DNA of 64,000 bases from Sellimonas caecigallum. Its GTDB lineage: Bacteria > Bacillota > Clostridia > Lachnospirales > Lachnospiraceae. Shown piece by piece: positions 1-7,961 of the stretch; within the stretch, counting starts at the first letter, position 1, and each line of letters begins with the position of its first letter. The translations under genes and the position numbers were made by a program. Where the stretch lies: the NCBI RefSeq assembly GCF_045038405.1, contig NZ_CP173660.1, positions 248,001-312,000 of the forward strand, written 5' to 3'. The notes below the pieces were generated by a model, which saw only the letters and a list, made by a program, of their open reading frames with translations, made no database searches and was not told the origin of the DNA.

Positions 1-1308
1 TGATACGACGGCCATCTTCGCCACCAGCTTTCTAAGATTCTCAAAGGAGACTTTGTATGTTTTTGCTACCGCTTCAATGTAATTGTTCCGTTCAATCTCC
101 TCATCGAATGTCCCGAGTCTTCTGGCCGCTTCTTTCATAAATTCAGTCTTTCCTTCCGGAGAAGCCATATCAAACTGCTTTTCCAACACTTCCAAACTGA
201 ACATAAATCCGTTTCGTGCTTTTGAAATACGCTCTTCAAATGCCTTCGGACCAAGATTTTTAATAAATTCATCTGGATCCTTATATGGATCCATCCGGAT
301 GACCTTCGCACTGATGCCGGCATCTTTCAGGATCGGAACAGCTCGAAGCGCTGCTCTTGTCCCCGCTTCATCGCTGTCATATGTCAGATATACTTCCTGC
401 ACATACCGTTTGATCAATGAGGCATGTCCTGCTGTGAGAGCAGTCCCAAGGGATGCCACAGCATTCGTAAATCCTGCCTGATGAAGAGCGATAACATCCA
501 TATACCCCTCACACAAAAGAAAATACGGCTTTCTTGTCTGTCTTGCCCGATTCAGTCCATAGAGATTTCTGCTCTTATCAAAAATGGGAGTTTCGGGCGA
601 ATTGAGATACTTGGGCTTACCCTCTCCCATCACTCGTCCGCCAAATCCGATTACTCTGCTGTTTGCATCCATAATTGGAAACATAACCCGATTCCAGAAC
701 TTATCGTGCAGACCGTATTTCTCATCCGCACTTGCAAGACCAGCCTGTATGATCATCTCATCCGAATACCCCTTCATCTTCAGATATCGGCTTAGATCAT
801 CACTGTATTTGTTTGCATATCCAAGCCCGAAATGTACAATCGTATCCTCCGAGAGTTTTCTCCCTGTCAAATACTCATGTGCCGTCTTTCCTTTCTCGGA
901 TTTTAATTGGGCATAATAATATTTGGCAGCCAGCTTATTGATTGCTAGAAGTGTCTCTCTGATTCCTGCCCTTCTTCTTGCTTCCTGCGACTCGTCTTCT
1001 TTTGGCAGATCCACACCTGCACGCTGAGCCAGATGCTGAAGTGCTTCCGTAAAGGTATAATGTTCATATTCCATAAGAAACGTAAATACATTCCCTCCTG
1101 CTCCACATCCAAAACAGTAATACATCTGTTTATCTCTGCTCACAGAAAAGGATGGAGATTTTTCATTGTGGAAAGGGCAAAGTCCAAACCAGGAGTTTCC
1201 TTTTTTGGAAAGTCTAACGTAGGATGAGATCACATCCACGATATCATTTTTCATCCTCACTTCTTCGATCAGTTCTTCTGAGTAATACAAGTCTGTCCCT
1301 TCTTTCAC
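1..1308 (-). CDS. dnaG: DNA primase DnaG (5' part, runs off left edge)
   Basis: Makes the RNA primers for chromosome replication. The reading frame is open from the left edge (codon ending at base 1) to a GTG at 1308, giving about 436 codons of the N-terminal part. The first residues carry the CHC2 zinc-binding domain: GLCPFHNEKSPSFSV followed by YYCFGCGAGGNVF. Further on lie the TOPRIM signatures EGYMDVIALHQ and TYDSDEAG. The C-terminal DnaB-interaction domain lies outside the window. A GTG at 1308 has an AGGAG about 13 bases upstream; a TTG at 1290 (protein starting with YYSEELIEE, as most DnaG proteins do) is preceded by GAAGGG at 6 bases and may be the true start. It lies downstream of the polyphosphate phosphotransferase on the same strand, 106 bases apart. 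Confidence 0.95.
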   Translation of the reverse strand, partial: MKEGTDLYYSEELIEEVRMKNDIVDVISSYVRLSKKGNSWFGLCPFHNEKSPSFSVSRDKQMYYCFGCGAGGNVFTFLMEYEHYTFTEALQHLAQRAGVDLPKEDESQEARRRAGIRETLLAINKLAAKYYYAQLKSEKGKTAHEYLTGRKLSEDTIVHFGLGYANKYSDDLSRYLKMKGYSDEMIIQAGLASADEKYGLHDKFWNRVMFPIMDANSRVIGFGGRVMGEGKPKYLNSPETPIFDKSRNLYGLNRARQTRKPYFLLCEGYMDVIALHQAGFTNAVASLGTALTAGHASLIKRYVQEVYLTYDSDEAGTRAALRAVPILKDAGISAKVIRMDPYKDPDEFIKNLGPKAFEERISKARNGFMFSLEVLEKQFDMASPEGKTEFMKEAARRLGTFDEEIERNNYIEAVAKTYKVSFENLRKLVAKMAVVS

Positions 1309-1414
1309 ATATGGTCATAATCTCCTACATAAGTTATATTCGACAAAAGGTGGTAATTTCCTTTTTTTACTTCAAAGTTTTTTCGAAATTTTTTTAGTTT
1401 TTCCTACAACTCAA

Positions 1415-2893
1415 TTATTTTTCTTTTTCCAGCCGTTTTTTTATGGCATCTACGACTGTCTCGAGTACTTTGATCCTTGCGTAGTATTTGTCATTTCCTT
1501 CCACAATGATCCACGGCGCCTGCGGCGTAGATGTCTTGATGATCATCTCTTCTACCGCCTTCTCGTAGAGATCCCATTTTTCCCGATTTCTCCAGTCTTC
1601 TTCTGTGATCTTCCACTGCTTGTCCGGATTTTCCTGGCGCTCCCGGAATCTTTTCTCCTGTTCATCTTTGTCGATCTGCATCCAGAATTTCAGCACGATG
1701 GCTCCCGCATCCGTAAGCTGTGTCTCCATCTCGTTGATCTCCTTATACGCCCGTTTCCATTCCTGCGATGTACAGAATCCCTCTATTCTTTCCACCATAA
1801 CTCTCCCATACCACGTCCGGTCAAATATGGCGATATGTCCTTTCTTCGGCATTTTACACCAAAATCTCCAGAGATAATGGTGTTTCCGCTCGAGATCGTT
1901 AGGAGACGCTGTTGGAATCACGACAAATCCCCTCGGGTCCAGAGCCTGAGTAAGTCTCTTGATGGCGCCGCCCTTCCCCCCTGCATCCCATCCTTCAAAA
2001 CCGAGCACAACAGGAATCCGCTTTTTATATAATTCACCGTGCAGACGTGCCAGTTCTTTCTGCAGTTTTGCCTTCTTCTTTTCGTACTTTTCTTTTGGGC
2101 ATGCAAGTGTCAGATCAGCCCGGTTCAGAACAGAACTCTCCTCATCCATATCAATTCCACATTCTATCGTCCCCGGTTTTTTCCCTTTCTCCAGCGCTGT
2201 CTCCATAGCTGCGATTACCGTCTTATAAATCTTAACTGTAGCATAACGTTTATCCGTGGCCTCCACGATTGTCCACGGCGCATACTCCGTATCAGAACGC
2301 TTCAACATCTCCTCATTGACTGCCAGGTATTCCGGATAGCCTTCGTTTCTCTTCCAATCGTCTTTTGTCACTCTCCACATCGTTTCCTTGATAGAGGAAA
2401 GTTTCTCAAACCGTTTTTTCTGTTCTTTCTGATCAATAGCAAGAAACAGCTTTATAATCAACTGTCCGTCATCTGTCAGTTCTTTCTCAAATGACAAGAT
2501 CGCCTGGAATGTCTGATTCAATTCTTTCTTCGTCAGCTGCTTCTCAAAATGCTCCTCCAGTACTCTCCTGTACCAGCTCGTATCAAAGACCGCTATCTTC
2601 CCCTTTTCCGGCGTCTTCATCCAGAATCGTTTCATATAAGGATAAAACTTTTCATCTTCTGTCTCTTTTTTTACAGCGAATACTTCGAATCCTCTTGGAT
2701 CCAGAGCCTGGATCAGCTTTCCGATCTGAAGCCCTTTCCCTGCAGCATCAAATCCCTCAAAAACAATCATGACCGGAATTTCTGCTTTCTGGCATTCCCT
2801 CTGCAGTCGTCCAAGCTTTACAGTCAGCTCTTTCATCTGCTCTTTATATTTTGTTTTTTCCATCTTTTTCGACAGATCAATCTGTTCCAACAT
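1415..2893 (-). CDS. pap: Polyphosphate:AMP phosphotransferase, two fused PPK2 domains
   Basis: PPK2-family enzyme of the double-domain class, known in characterised relatives to phosphorylate AMP to ADP using polyphosphate. Domain 1 covers about residues 25-235 and domain 2 about 275-490. Both have a PPK2 P-loop: GFDAAGKG at 47-54 and GWDAGGKGG at 301-309. The lid/Walker B segment is intact in domain 2 (DRTWYGR at 358-364) but degenerate in domain 1 (DTSWYRR at 104-110), so domain 2 is probably the catalytic one and domain 1 regulatory; that is an inference. Length (492 residues) is normal for the class. The ATG has GGAGG seven bases upstream. It ends 106 bases before dnaG on the same strand. 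The only -10-like TATAAT upstream overlaps the tRNA-Leu promoter on the other strand, so its own promoter is not clear. Confidence 0.93.
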   Translation of the reverse strand: MLEQIDLSKKMEKTKYKEQMKELTVKLGRLQRECQKAEIPVMIVFEGFDAAGKGLQIGKLIQALDPRGFEVFAVKKETEDEKFYPYMKRFWMKTPEKGKIAVFDTSWYRRVLEEHFEKQLTKKELNQTFQAILSFEKELTDDGQLIIKLFLAIDQKEQKKRFEKLSSIKETMWRVTKDDWKRNEGYPEYLAVNEEMLKRSDTEYAPWTIVEATDKRYATVKIYKTVIAAMETALEKGKKPGTIECGIDMDEESSVLNRADLTLACPKEKYEKKKAKLQKELARLHGELYKKRIPVVLGFEGWDAGGKGGAIKRLTQALDPRGFVVIPTASPNDLERKHHYLWRFWCKMPKKGHIAIFDRTWYGRVMVERIEGFCTSQEWKRAYKEINEMETQLTDAGAIVLKFWMQIDKDEQEKRFRERQENPDKQWKITEEDWRNREKWDLYEKAVEEMIIKTSTPQAPWIIVEGNDKYYARIKVLETVVDAIKKRLEKEK

Positions 2894-2938
2894 AAAGTTT
2901 CCTCCTTTTCCAATTTTTTTATTTTTTTAAATTTATTG

Positions 2939-2967
2939 TTGACATTCTGTCCGATTCATAGTATTAT
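2939..2967 (+). promoter_or_regulatory. Sigma-A promoter of tRNA-Leu copy 1
   Basis: TTGACA at 2939-2944, 17-base spacer, TATTAT at 2962-2967. The promoter and the 30-base leader up to the tRNA are repeated almost exactly before copy 2. Confidence 0.85.
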
Positions 2968-2998
2968 ATACCTCGGACAGCCGATAAAACGGTTGCTT

Positions 2999-3083
2999 GC
3001 GGAAGTGTCGGAACTGGCAGACGAGCAAGACTAAGGATCTTGTAAGCATTGCGCTTGTGTGGGTTCAAGTCCCATCTTCCGCA
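2999..3083 (+). tRNA. tRNA-Leu, anticodon AAG (copy 1)
   Basis: An 85-nt class II tRNA. Acceptor stem GCGGAAG pairs with CTTCCGC, discriminator A73 is encoded, CCA is not. The D arm has the usual GGAACTGGCAGAC pattern of bacterial tRNA-Leu. The anticodon stem CAAGA/TCTTG closes the loop CTAAGGA, so bases 34-36 are AAG. The long variable arm is AAGC-loop-GCTT. The T loop is GGTTCAAGTCC. An A34 leucine tRNA is unusual in bacteria, where A34 is normally confined to tRNA-Arg(ACG); the A would have to be edited to inosine or read CUU directly. Confidence 0.95.
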
Positions 3084-3090
3084 TCCTTTG

Positions 3091-3120
3091 AAGAGAGCTT
3101 TTTAAGTTCTCTTTTTTCTT
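3091..3120 (+). terminator. Terminator after tRNA-Leu copy 1
   Basis: Nine-pair stem AGAGAGCTT/AAGTTCTCT (one G-T pair) with a three-base loop, followed by TTTTTTCTTTTT. Confidence 0.85.
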
Positions 3121-3148
3121 TTTATAAACTATAAGCTGCTGTCCTTTC

Positions 3149-3204
3149 GGCTACAATGCCAATTATTGTATAAGTATAGCACTTTCATTTTACAAATTGT
3201 AGCC
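3149..3204. repeat. Inverted repeat between the two tRNA-Leu genes
   Basis: Perfect 9-bp arms, GGCTACAAT at 3149-3157 and ATTGTAGCC at 3196-3204, 38 bases apart. It is not followed by a T tract and does not belong to either tRNA. I see no gene between 3121 and 3259. Confidence 0.5.
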
Positions 3205-3259
3205 TGGTGCAGGAAAGATTTTTCCTTTTACAGAATTGCAAAAAAATTTTATTTTTTTC

Positions 3260-3288
3260 TTGACATTCTATCCAGTTTATAGTATTAT
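3260..3288 (+). promoter_or_regulatory. Sigma-A promoter of tRNA-Leu copy 2
   Basis: TTGACA at 3260-3265, 17-base spacer, TATTAT at 3283-3288. It matches the copy 1 promoter apart from a few spacer bases, at an offset of 321 bp. Confidence 0.85.
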
Positions 3289-3319
3289 ATACCTCGGACA
3301 GCCGATAAAGCGGTTGCTT

Positions 3320-3404
3320 GCGGAAGTGTCGGAACTGGCAGACGAGCAAGACTAAGGATCTTGTGACTATTGCAGTCGTGTGGGTTCAAGTCCCATCTTC
3401 CGCA
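3320..3404 (+). tRNA. tRNA-Leu, anticodon AAG (copy 2)
   Basis: 85 nt, identical to copy 1 except in the variable arm, where the stem is GACT/AGTC instead of AAGC/GCTT with the same ATTGC loop. Every change is matched by a compensating change on the other side, so the arm is held by selection on pairing. The anticodon loop is again CTAAGGA (AAG). Confidence 0.95.
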
Positions 3405-3414
3405 TTTCGATTTA

Positions 3415-3454
3415 AAAACCCTTCTGGTATGTATTTATACCAGAAGGTTTTTTT
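3415..3454 (+). terminator. Terminator after tRNA-Leu copy 2
   Basis: CCTTCTGGTAT/ATACCAGAAGG stem with a short loop and seven Ts. Confidence 0.9.
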
Positions 3455-3473
3455 AGTTCCAAACAATTAGCCT

Positions 3474-3516
3474 AAAAAAGACATCTCCAGTCGCTTGGAC
3501 TTCGAGATGTCTTTTC
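3474..3516 (-). terminator. Terminator of the infC-rpmI-rplT operon
   Basis: AAGACATCTC/GAGATGTCTT stem just after the rplT stop, followed on the minus strand by six Ts. Confidence 0.85.
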
Positions 3517-3538
3517 TCATGTTACTATTAAACTAATA

Positions 3539-3895
3539 TTAAGCCTGGTTTGCTTTTGCAAGTTCTGCAAGTGTTGCAAATCCAGCCGCATCGTTGATAG
3601 CCATATCTGCAAGGATCTTTCTGTTGATCTCTACTCCTGCTACCTTTAATCCGTGCATCATTTTGCTGTAGGATAATCCATTCATTCTTGCAGCAGCATT
3701 GATACGTGCGATCCAAAGCTGACGCATCTGGCGCTTGCGCTGTTTACGTCCAGCGTATGAGCTTGTGAGTGCTCTCATAACAGACTGTTTTGCCACTCTG
3801 TACTGTTTGGAGCGCGCCCCTCTGTATCCTTTCGCTAACTTCAAAACTCTATTGTGTTTCTTCTTTGCGTTCATTCCGCCTTTAATTCTTGCCAT
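3539..3895 (-). CDS. rplT: 50S ribosomal protein L20
   Basis: 118-residue L20, full length, starting MARIKGGMNAKKKHNRVLKLAKGY as in the family, with the basic RNA-binding helix and the GLSYSKMMHGLK segment of the C-terminal domain. It binds 23S rRNA early in 50S assembly. Last gene of infC-rpmI-rplT; GGAGGAG precedes the ATG. In Bacillus L20 represses its own operon through the infC leader; whether that holds here depends on the leader described upstream. Confidence 0.98.
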   Translation of the reverse strand: MARIKGGMNAKKKHNRVLKLAKGYRGARSKQYRVAKQSVMRALTSSYAGRKQRKRQMRQLWIARINAAARMNGLSYSKMMHGLKVAGVEINRKILADMAINDAAGFATLAELAKANQA

Positions 3896-3925
3896 GTCTT
3901 ACTCCTCCTTCTATTCTTCCAACTC

Positions 3926-4123
3926 TTATAAGTACGGTAATACTTTTTTCATGTTCTTCACATTTGTTGCATCTGTGATGATCGCTTTTCTGAGGTTTCT
4001 CTTTCTCTTTGTGGATTTCTTTGTTAAGATATGGCTCTTGTAAGCTTTGTTTCTCTTTAACTGTCCTGTTGCTGTCTTTTTAAAGCGCTTTGCAGCTGCT
4101 CTATTTGTTTTGATTTTTGGCAT
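3926..4123 (-). CDS. rpmI: 50S ribosomal protein L35
   Basis: 65-residue L35, a small basic protein starting MPKIKTNRAAAKRFKKTATGQLKRNKAYKSH after ATG with a strong AAGGAGGAA site. The family signature KTNRAAAKRFK is present. It sits between infC and rplT, 30 bases before rplT, and is a component of the 50S subunit. Confidence 0.98.
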   Translation of the reverse strand: MPKIKTNRAAAKRFKKTATGQLKRNKAYKSHILTKKSTKRKRNLRKAIITDATNVKNMKKVLPYL

Positions 4124-4161
4124 AATAATGTTCCTCCTTAAATAATAAAATAAGTTTATTT

Positions 4162-4668
4162 TTAACGTTTTTCAGTTAAAACCATGCTCATGCTTCTGCC
4201 TTCCATCTTTGCTGCCTTCTCAACTACAGCTACATCTTTCAGGTGTTCCGCAAAATCATCCAGGATATGTTTGCTCTGCTGTACGTGAGCCATCTCTCTT
4301 CCGCGGAAACGAAGTGTTACTTTTACTTTATTTCCTTTCTGGATAAATTTCTTTGCATTGTTTACTTTTGTGTTCAAGTCATTCGTATCAATATTTGGAG
4401 ATAATCGAACTTCTTTTACATCTACAGTTTTCTGTTTCTTTCTTGCTTCTTTCTCTTTTCTTGCCTGCTCATATCTGAACTTGCCGTAATCGATGATCTT
4501 ACATACCGGCGGCTTTGCTGTCGGAGCAATCTTTACGAGATCCAGCTCCGCATCCTGCGCAAGCTTCTGAGCTTCCTTTGCAGACATAATTCCTAATTGT
4601 TCCCCATCCTGTCCGATAACCCGCACTTCTCTGTCGCGGATCTGCTCGTTAATCATTAATTCGCTAAT
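4162..4668 (-). CDS. infC: Translation initiation factor IF-3 (ATT start)
   Basis: 168-residue IF-3, which binds the 30S subunit and checks the start codon and initiator tRNA. The N domain begins SELMINEQIRDREVRVIG; the C domain contains KVTLRFRGREMAHVQQ. The frame is open upstream to an ATG at 4824, but the extra 52 residues are unlike IF-3. The only good ribosome binding site, GGAGGTG at 4676-4682, lies seven bases before an ATT at 4668, which gives the standard N-terminus. ATT (AUU) starts on infC are well known and let IF-3 limit its own synthesis. An ATG at 4656 is 19 bases from the site and less likely. Confidence 0.95.
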   Translation of the reverse strand: MSELMINEQIRDREVRVIGQDGEQLGIMSAKEAQKLAQDAELDLVKIAPTAKPPVCKIIDYGKFRYEQARKEKEARKKQKTVDVKEVRLSPNIDTNDLNTKVNNAKKFIQKGNKVKVTLRFRGREMAHVQQSKHILDDFAEHLKDVAVVEKAAKMEGRSMSMVLTEKR

Positions 4669-4898
4669 TGTAGTACACCTCCGTAAATAGAAATACTCAT
4701 TCCTTGTTCTGTCCGTTTTCTGTTGCCAAACTTTGTCTGCTGACAGTTTCACGCACAAAAAAAGCGGACAGCCACAGACTACCCACAAACATCTCTCCCT
4801 TTCCCCTCTTTCTAGCGGATACAAGGATCTGGATATTTAACCATCAGTCACTCTTTTGTGCTGCGGTGAGAGCGGATACTCTGCTTTGTTTTTCATAC
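4669..4898 (-). promoter_or_regulatory. Long 5' leader of infC operon (candidate L20/IF-3 leader)
   Basis: About 230 nt lie between the predicted transcription start near 4899 and infC, with no credible gene. On the minus strand a CTGTCCGC segment followed by seven Ts can pair either with a downstream CGGACAG or, as part of GTCTG-TGG-CTG, with a downstream CAGCAGAC; the two pairings exclude each other. Firmicutes infC operons are often controlled by L20-binding leaders, but I cannot confirm homology by eye. Confidence 0.45.
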
Positions 4899-4905
4899 AA
4901 TAGTT

Positions 4906-4934
4906 ATATTATCACAGCCTCCTTTCCATGTCAA
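4906..4934 (-). promoter_or_regulatory. Sigma-A promoter of infC-rpmI-rplT
   Basis: On the minus strand TTGACA (4929-4934), 17-base spacer, TAATAT (4906-4911). Confidence 0.8.
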
Positions 4935-5048
4935 ATACTTTTTTCAATATAATTTTTTTCTTGCTTTTTGCATACCACTATGCCATAATATACACACTTA
5001 CTTTAAAGTGATACAGAAATAAGTTATTGCGAGATTAGGAGGGTACAA

Positions 5049-6383
5049 ATGAAAGAACGAAGTAATTTTTCCAGCAGACTCGGCTTTGTGTTGGCTGCGG
5101 CCGGTTCTGCTGTAGGACTGGGGAATATCTGGCGTTTCCCTTATCTGGCAGCCCAGTACGGAGGAGGAACATTCCTTCTCATCTATCTGATCCTTACTGT
5201 CACTTTCGGTTTCTCCCTTATGCTTGCGGAGATTGCTATCGGACGTAAAACTGGACTCAGTGCCATCGGAGCATTCAAGAAGTTAGATAAGCGTTTCGGC
5301 TTTCTCGGTGTTCTGGCATCCCTGGTACCGATCATTATCTTCCCTTATTATTCTGTTATCGGAGGATGGGTTACAAAATATCTGGCAGTTTTTGCGACAG
5401 GCGGTGGTAAAGAAGCTGCTGCGGATACGTACTTTTCCGAATTTACCGCTTCTCCGATCGAACCTTTGGGATGGTTCTTCCTTTTCCTTGCCGCAACGGC
5501 CATCATCGTCCTCTTTGGTGTAGAAAAAGGGATTGAGAAAGTCAGCAAATTTATGATGCCGATTCTTGTCATCCTGACAGTTGGCATCGCAGTATATTGC
5601 ATCACACTTCCAGGAGCCGAAGAAGGTGTCATATACTATTTAAAGCCAAACCTGAAAGATTTCTCCAGCAAGACTGTACTTGCCGCTATGGGGCAGCTCT
5701 TCTATTCCATGTCCCTGGCCATGGGAATCATGGTTACATACGGCTCCTACATGCGGAAAGACAACAATCTGGAATCATCTGTCCGGCAGATTGAAATTTT
5801 TGATACCGGTTTTGCATTCCTTGCCGGTCTTATGATCATCCCTGCGGTATTTGTTTTCTCTGGAAAAGATGCGCTCCAGACGGGTCCGGGCCTGATGTTT
5901 GTTACGCTTCCAAAAGTATTTGCAAACATGCCTCTCGGCGGTTTTGTCGGAGCCGTTTTCTTCCTTCTTGTCCTGTTTGCCGCCCTTACTTCCTCCATCT
6001 CCCTGATGGAGACCATCGTATCTATTATCTGCGACAAACTACACTGGGCAAGAAAACGTTCTGCACTTACTGTAGCCGTATGTGCATTGATTCTCGGCGC
6101 TCCGTCTTCCCTTGGATTTGGGCCTCTGAGTTTCATTAAGATTTTAAATCTTTCCATCCTGGATTTCATGGATTTTATAAGCAACAGCGTATTGATGCCG
6201 ATCGTCGCATTCCTGACTTGCATTTTCGTAGGATTTTTCATCAAGCCAAAGTCAATTGCCGACGAAGTAAGACTGAGCAGTCCTACATTCAAAAGTGAAA
6301 AACTTTTTACTGTCATGATCAAGTGGATCGCTCCTATCTTCCTTGTTGCAATCCTGTTGAGCTCTGTATTCCACTGGGTATAA
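5049..6383 (+). CDS. Sodium-dependent transporter, NSS (SNF) family
   Basis: 444-residue sodium:neurotransmitter symporter family protein, which in bacteria usually takes up amino acids with Na+. The diagnostic start FVLAAAGSAVGLGNIWRFPYL (split here as GSAVGLGN plus IWRFPY, residues about 18-33) contains the unwound TM1 substrate and sodium site. About 11 hydrophobic segments follow, and the TSS/SLMET segment of TM8 (ALTSSISLMET) supplies the second sodium-site serines. The length fits the short bacterial subgroup. ATG preceded by AGGAGG. It stands alone, closed by a strong terminator. The substrate cannot be told from sequence. Confidence 0.93.
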   Translation: MKERSNFSSRLGFVLAAAGSAVGLGNIWRFPYLAAQYGGGTFLLIYLILTVTFGFSLMLAEIAIGRKTGLSAIGAFKKLDKRFGFLGVLASLVPIIIFPYYSVIGGWVTKYLAVFATGGGKEAAADTYFSEFTASPIEPLGWFFLFLAATAIIVLFGVEKGIEKVSKFMMPILVILTVGIAVYCITLPGAEEGVIYYLKPNLKDFSSKTVLAAMGQLFYSMSLAMGIMVTYGSYMRKDNNLESSVRQIEIFDTGFAFLAGLMIIPAVFVFSGKDALQTGPGLMFVTLPKVFANMPLGGFVGAVFFLLVLFAALTSSISLMETIVSIICDKLHWARKRSALTVAVCALILGAPSSLGFGPLSFIKILNLSILDFMDFISNSVLMPIVAFLTCIFVGFFIKPKSIADEVRLSSPTFKSEKLFTVMIKWIAPIFLVAILLSSVFHWV

Positions 6384-6400
6384 TACGGGCTTCTTTCTGC

Positions 6401-6435
6401 GGGCACAGTGTCTATCGATACTGTGCCCGTTTTGC
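6401..6435 (+). terminator. Terminator after NSS transporter
   Basis: Perfect 10-bp stem CGGGCACAGT/ACTGTGCCCG followed by TTTT. Confidence 0.85.
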
Positions 6436-6498
6436 TGTATACTTTTCCCCGTTTTGGAAAAACTTCATACTGAAACAGGAAAAATGGAGGAACAATCA

Positions 6499-7848
6499 AT
6501 GAAAGTTTCCAAAATCATACAGGAAAATATCGCTTATATCAACGAAGTACTCCCAGTAAAGGAAAGCTTTGATATCATAGAGAGAGACATGATCATCGGA
6601 GGACGGGAAAGTTGTTTTTTCTTTATCGATGGATTTATGAAAGATGAAGTCATGTCTAAAGTTATGGATACATTGTTTAAGCTTACACCGGAACAAATGC
6701 CAAAAACTTCCACAGAACTTTCCAGGACAATGATTTCCTATGTAGAAATCGATACCTTTTCTGAATTTGACGGAATCATAAAAAATATTTTATCCGGAGT
6801 AGCATGTCTCTTTGTGGACGGCTATGAATCCTGCATTGCTATCGACTGCAGAACATACCCTGCAAGAAGCGTAGACGAACCTGCCCAGGACAAATCACTC
6901 AGGGGATCCCGGGACGGATTTGTGGAGACAATCGTATTTAACACTGCTTTGATAAGAAGACGGATCCGGGATCCACATTTGACAATGAAAATGATGGAGA
7001 TCGGAAAATCGTCCAGAACGGACGTTACGCTCTGCTATATGACTGATCGGGTAAATCAAGATCTTTTGAATCTTCTTATACAAAAATTTGAACAGATGAG
7101 AGAGCACGATCTCAAGATGAACCAGCAGACTCTGGCGGAACTTTTGTTTAAAAGGAAATGGTATAATCCTTTTCCCAAGTTCAAATATACTGAACGCCCA
7201 GATACAGCGGCGGCATGTATCATGGAGGGAAAAATTGTAATCCTCGTGGACAATTCACCTTCCGTCATGATTCTTCCGACTTCGATCTTTGACATAATCG
7301 AGGAGGCAAATGACTATTACTTTCCTACGCTGACCGGGATCTATCTGAAGATTTCCCGCAGCATCATTACAATTATGACTGTATTTTTGACTCCTCTCTT
7401 TCTTCTTTTTATGCAGAACCCCGAATGGATACCTGATGTATTTGATTTTGTGCTCGTAAGAAACACGATCAATATTCCTCTTTACTTCCAGCTCCTTCTG
7501 CTGGAACTGGCTATCGACGGTCTGCGCCTTGCCGCTTTGAACACGCCAAGTATGCTCAGCACGCCCCTCAGTGTTATTGCTGGTATCGTCATGGGCGAAT
7601 TCTCTGTGCAGTCGGGCTGGTTCAATTCAGAAGTCATGTTATATATGGCTTTTGTGGCAGTAGCCAACTATACACAGCCAAACTTTGAGCTTGGTTACGC
7701 ACTGAAGTTCATGCGTCTGCTTCTTCTTACACTGACCGCCCTTTTCAATTGGATCGGTTTTGCCGTCGGTTGCATCATAATTGTATGCTCCGTCTGCTTT
7801 AACCGTACTGTATCCGGCAGAAGCTACCTGAATATCCGTCTGAATTAA
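6499..7848 (+). CDS. spoVAF: Stage V sporulation protein AF (GerA family)
   Basis: GerA-family membrane protein closest to SpoVAF, a subunit of the spore inner membrane germination/ion channel machinery. It has a soluble N-terminal half with the family strings RTYPARSVDEP, DGFVETIVFNTALIRRRIRDPH and WYNPFPKFKYTERPDTAAA, then about five membrane segments from residue 280 on, including NTPSMLSTPLSVIAGIVMGEFSV. ATG at 6499 is chosen because GGAGG lies eight bases upstream; a frame-open ATG at 6454 has none. The protein stops at SGRSYLNIRLN, about 30 residues earlier than the usual basic C-terminal tail. No other spoVA gene is adjacent. I could not find a convincing SigF/SigG promoter by eye. Confidence 0.9.
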   Translation: MKVSKIIQENIAYINEVLPVKESFDIIERDMIIGGRESCFFFIDGFMKDEVMSKVMDTLFKLTPEQMPKTSTELSRTMISYVEIDTFSEFDGIIKNILSGVACLFVDGYESCIAIDCRTYPARSVDEPAQDKSLRGSRDGFVETIVFNTALIRRRIRDPHLTMKMMEIGKSSRTDVTLCYMTDRVNQDLLNLLIQKFEQMREHDLKMNQQTLAELLFKRKWYNPFPKFKYTERPDTAAACIMEGKIVILVDNSPSVMILPTSIFDIIEEANDYYFPTLTGIYLKISRSIITIMTVFLTPLFLLFMQNPEWIPDVFDFVLVRNTINIPLYFQLLLLELAIDGLRLAALNTPSMLSTPLSVIAGIVMGEFSVQSGWFNSEVMLYMAFVAVANYTQPNFELGYALKFMRLLLLTLTALFNWIGFAVGCIIIVCSVCFNRTVSGRSYLNIRLN

Positions 7849-7901
7849 CTGGGAGCATGACTGGACAGATTCAGATTTTTTTGGAATTTTTTCAAAAGTT
7901 T

Positions 7902-7930
7902 TTGCTTCATTCGGTAAAAAATGGTATGAT
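7902..7930 (+). promoter_or_regulatory. Sigma-A promoter of degV gene
   Basis: TTGCTT at 7902-7907, 17 bases, TATGAT at 7925-7930. Confidence 0.75.
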
Positions 7931-7961
7931 TAAGGAAACTGAATGAGGAGGTCTTGCAAAA

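Noticed and set aside
4162..4824. 220-residue version of IF-3 starting at 4824
   Set aside because: The extra 52 residues are not IF-3-like and there is no ribosome site; the ATT at 4668 has a perfect one.
6436..6480. SigG promoter before spoVAF (GTATA and CATACT)
   Set aside because: The elements are 24 bases apart, too far for the usual 17-18.
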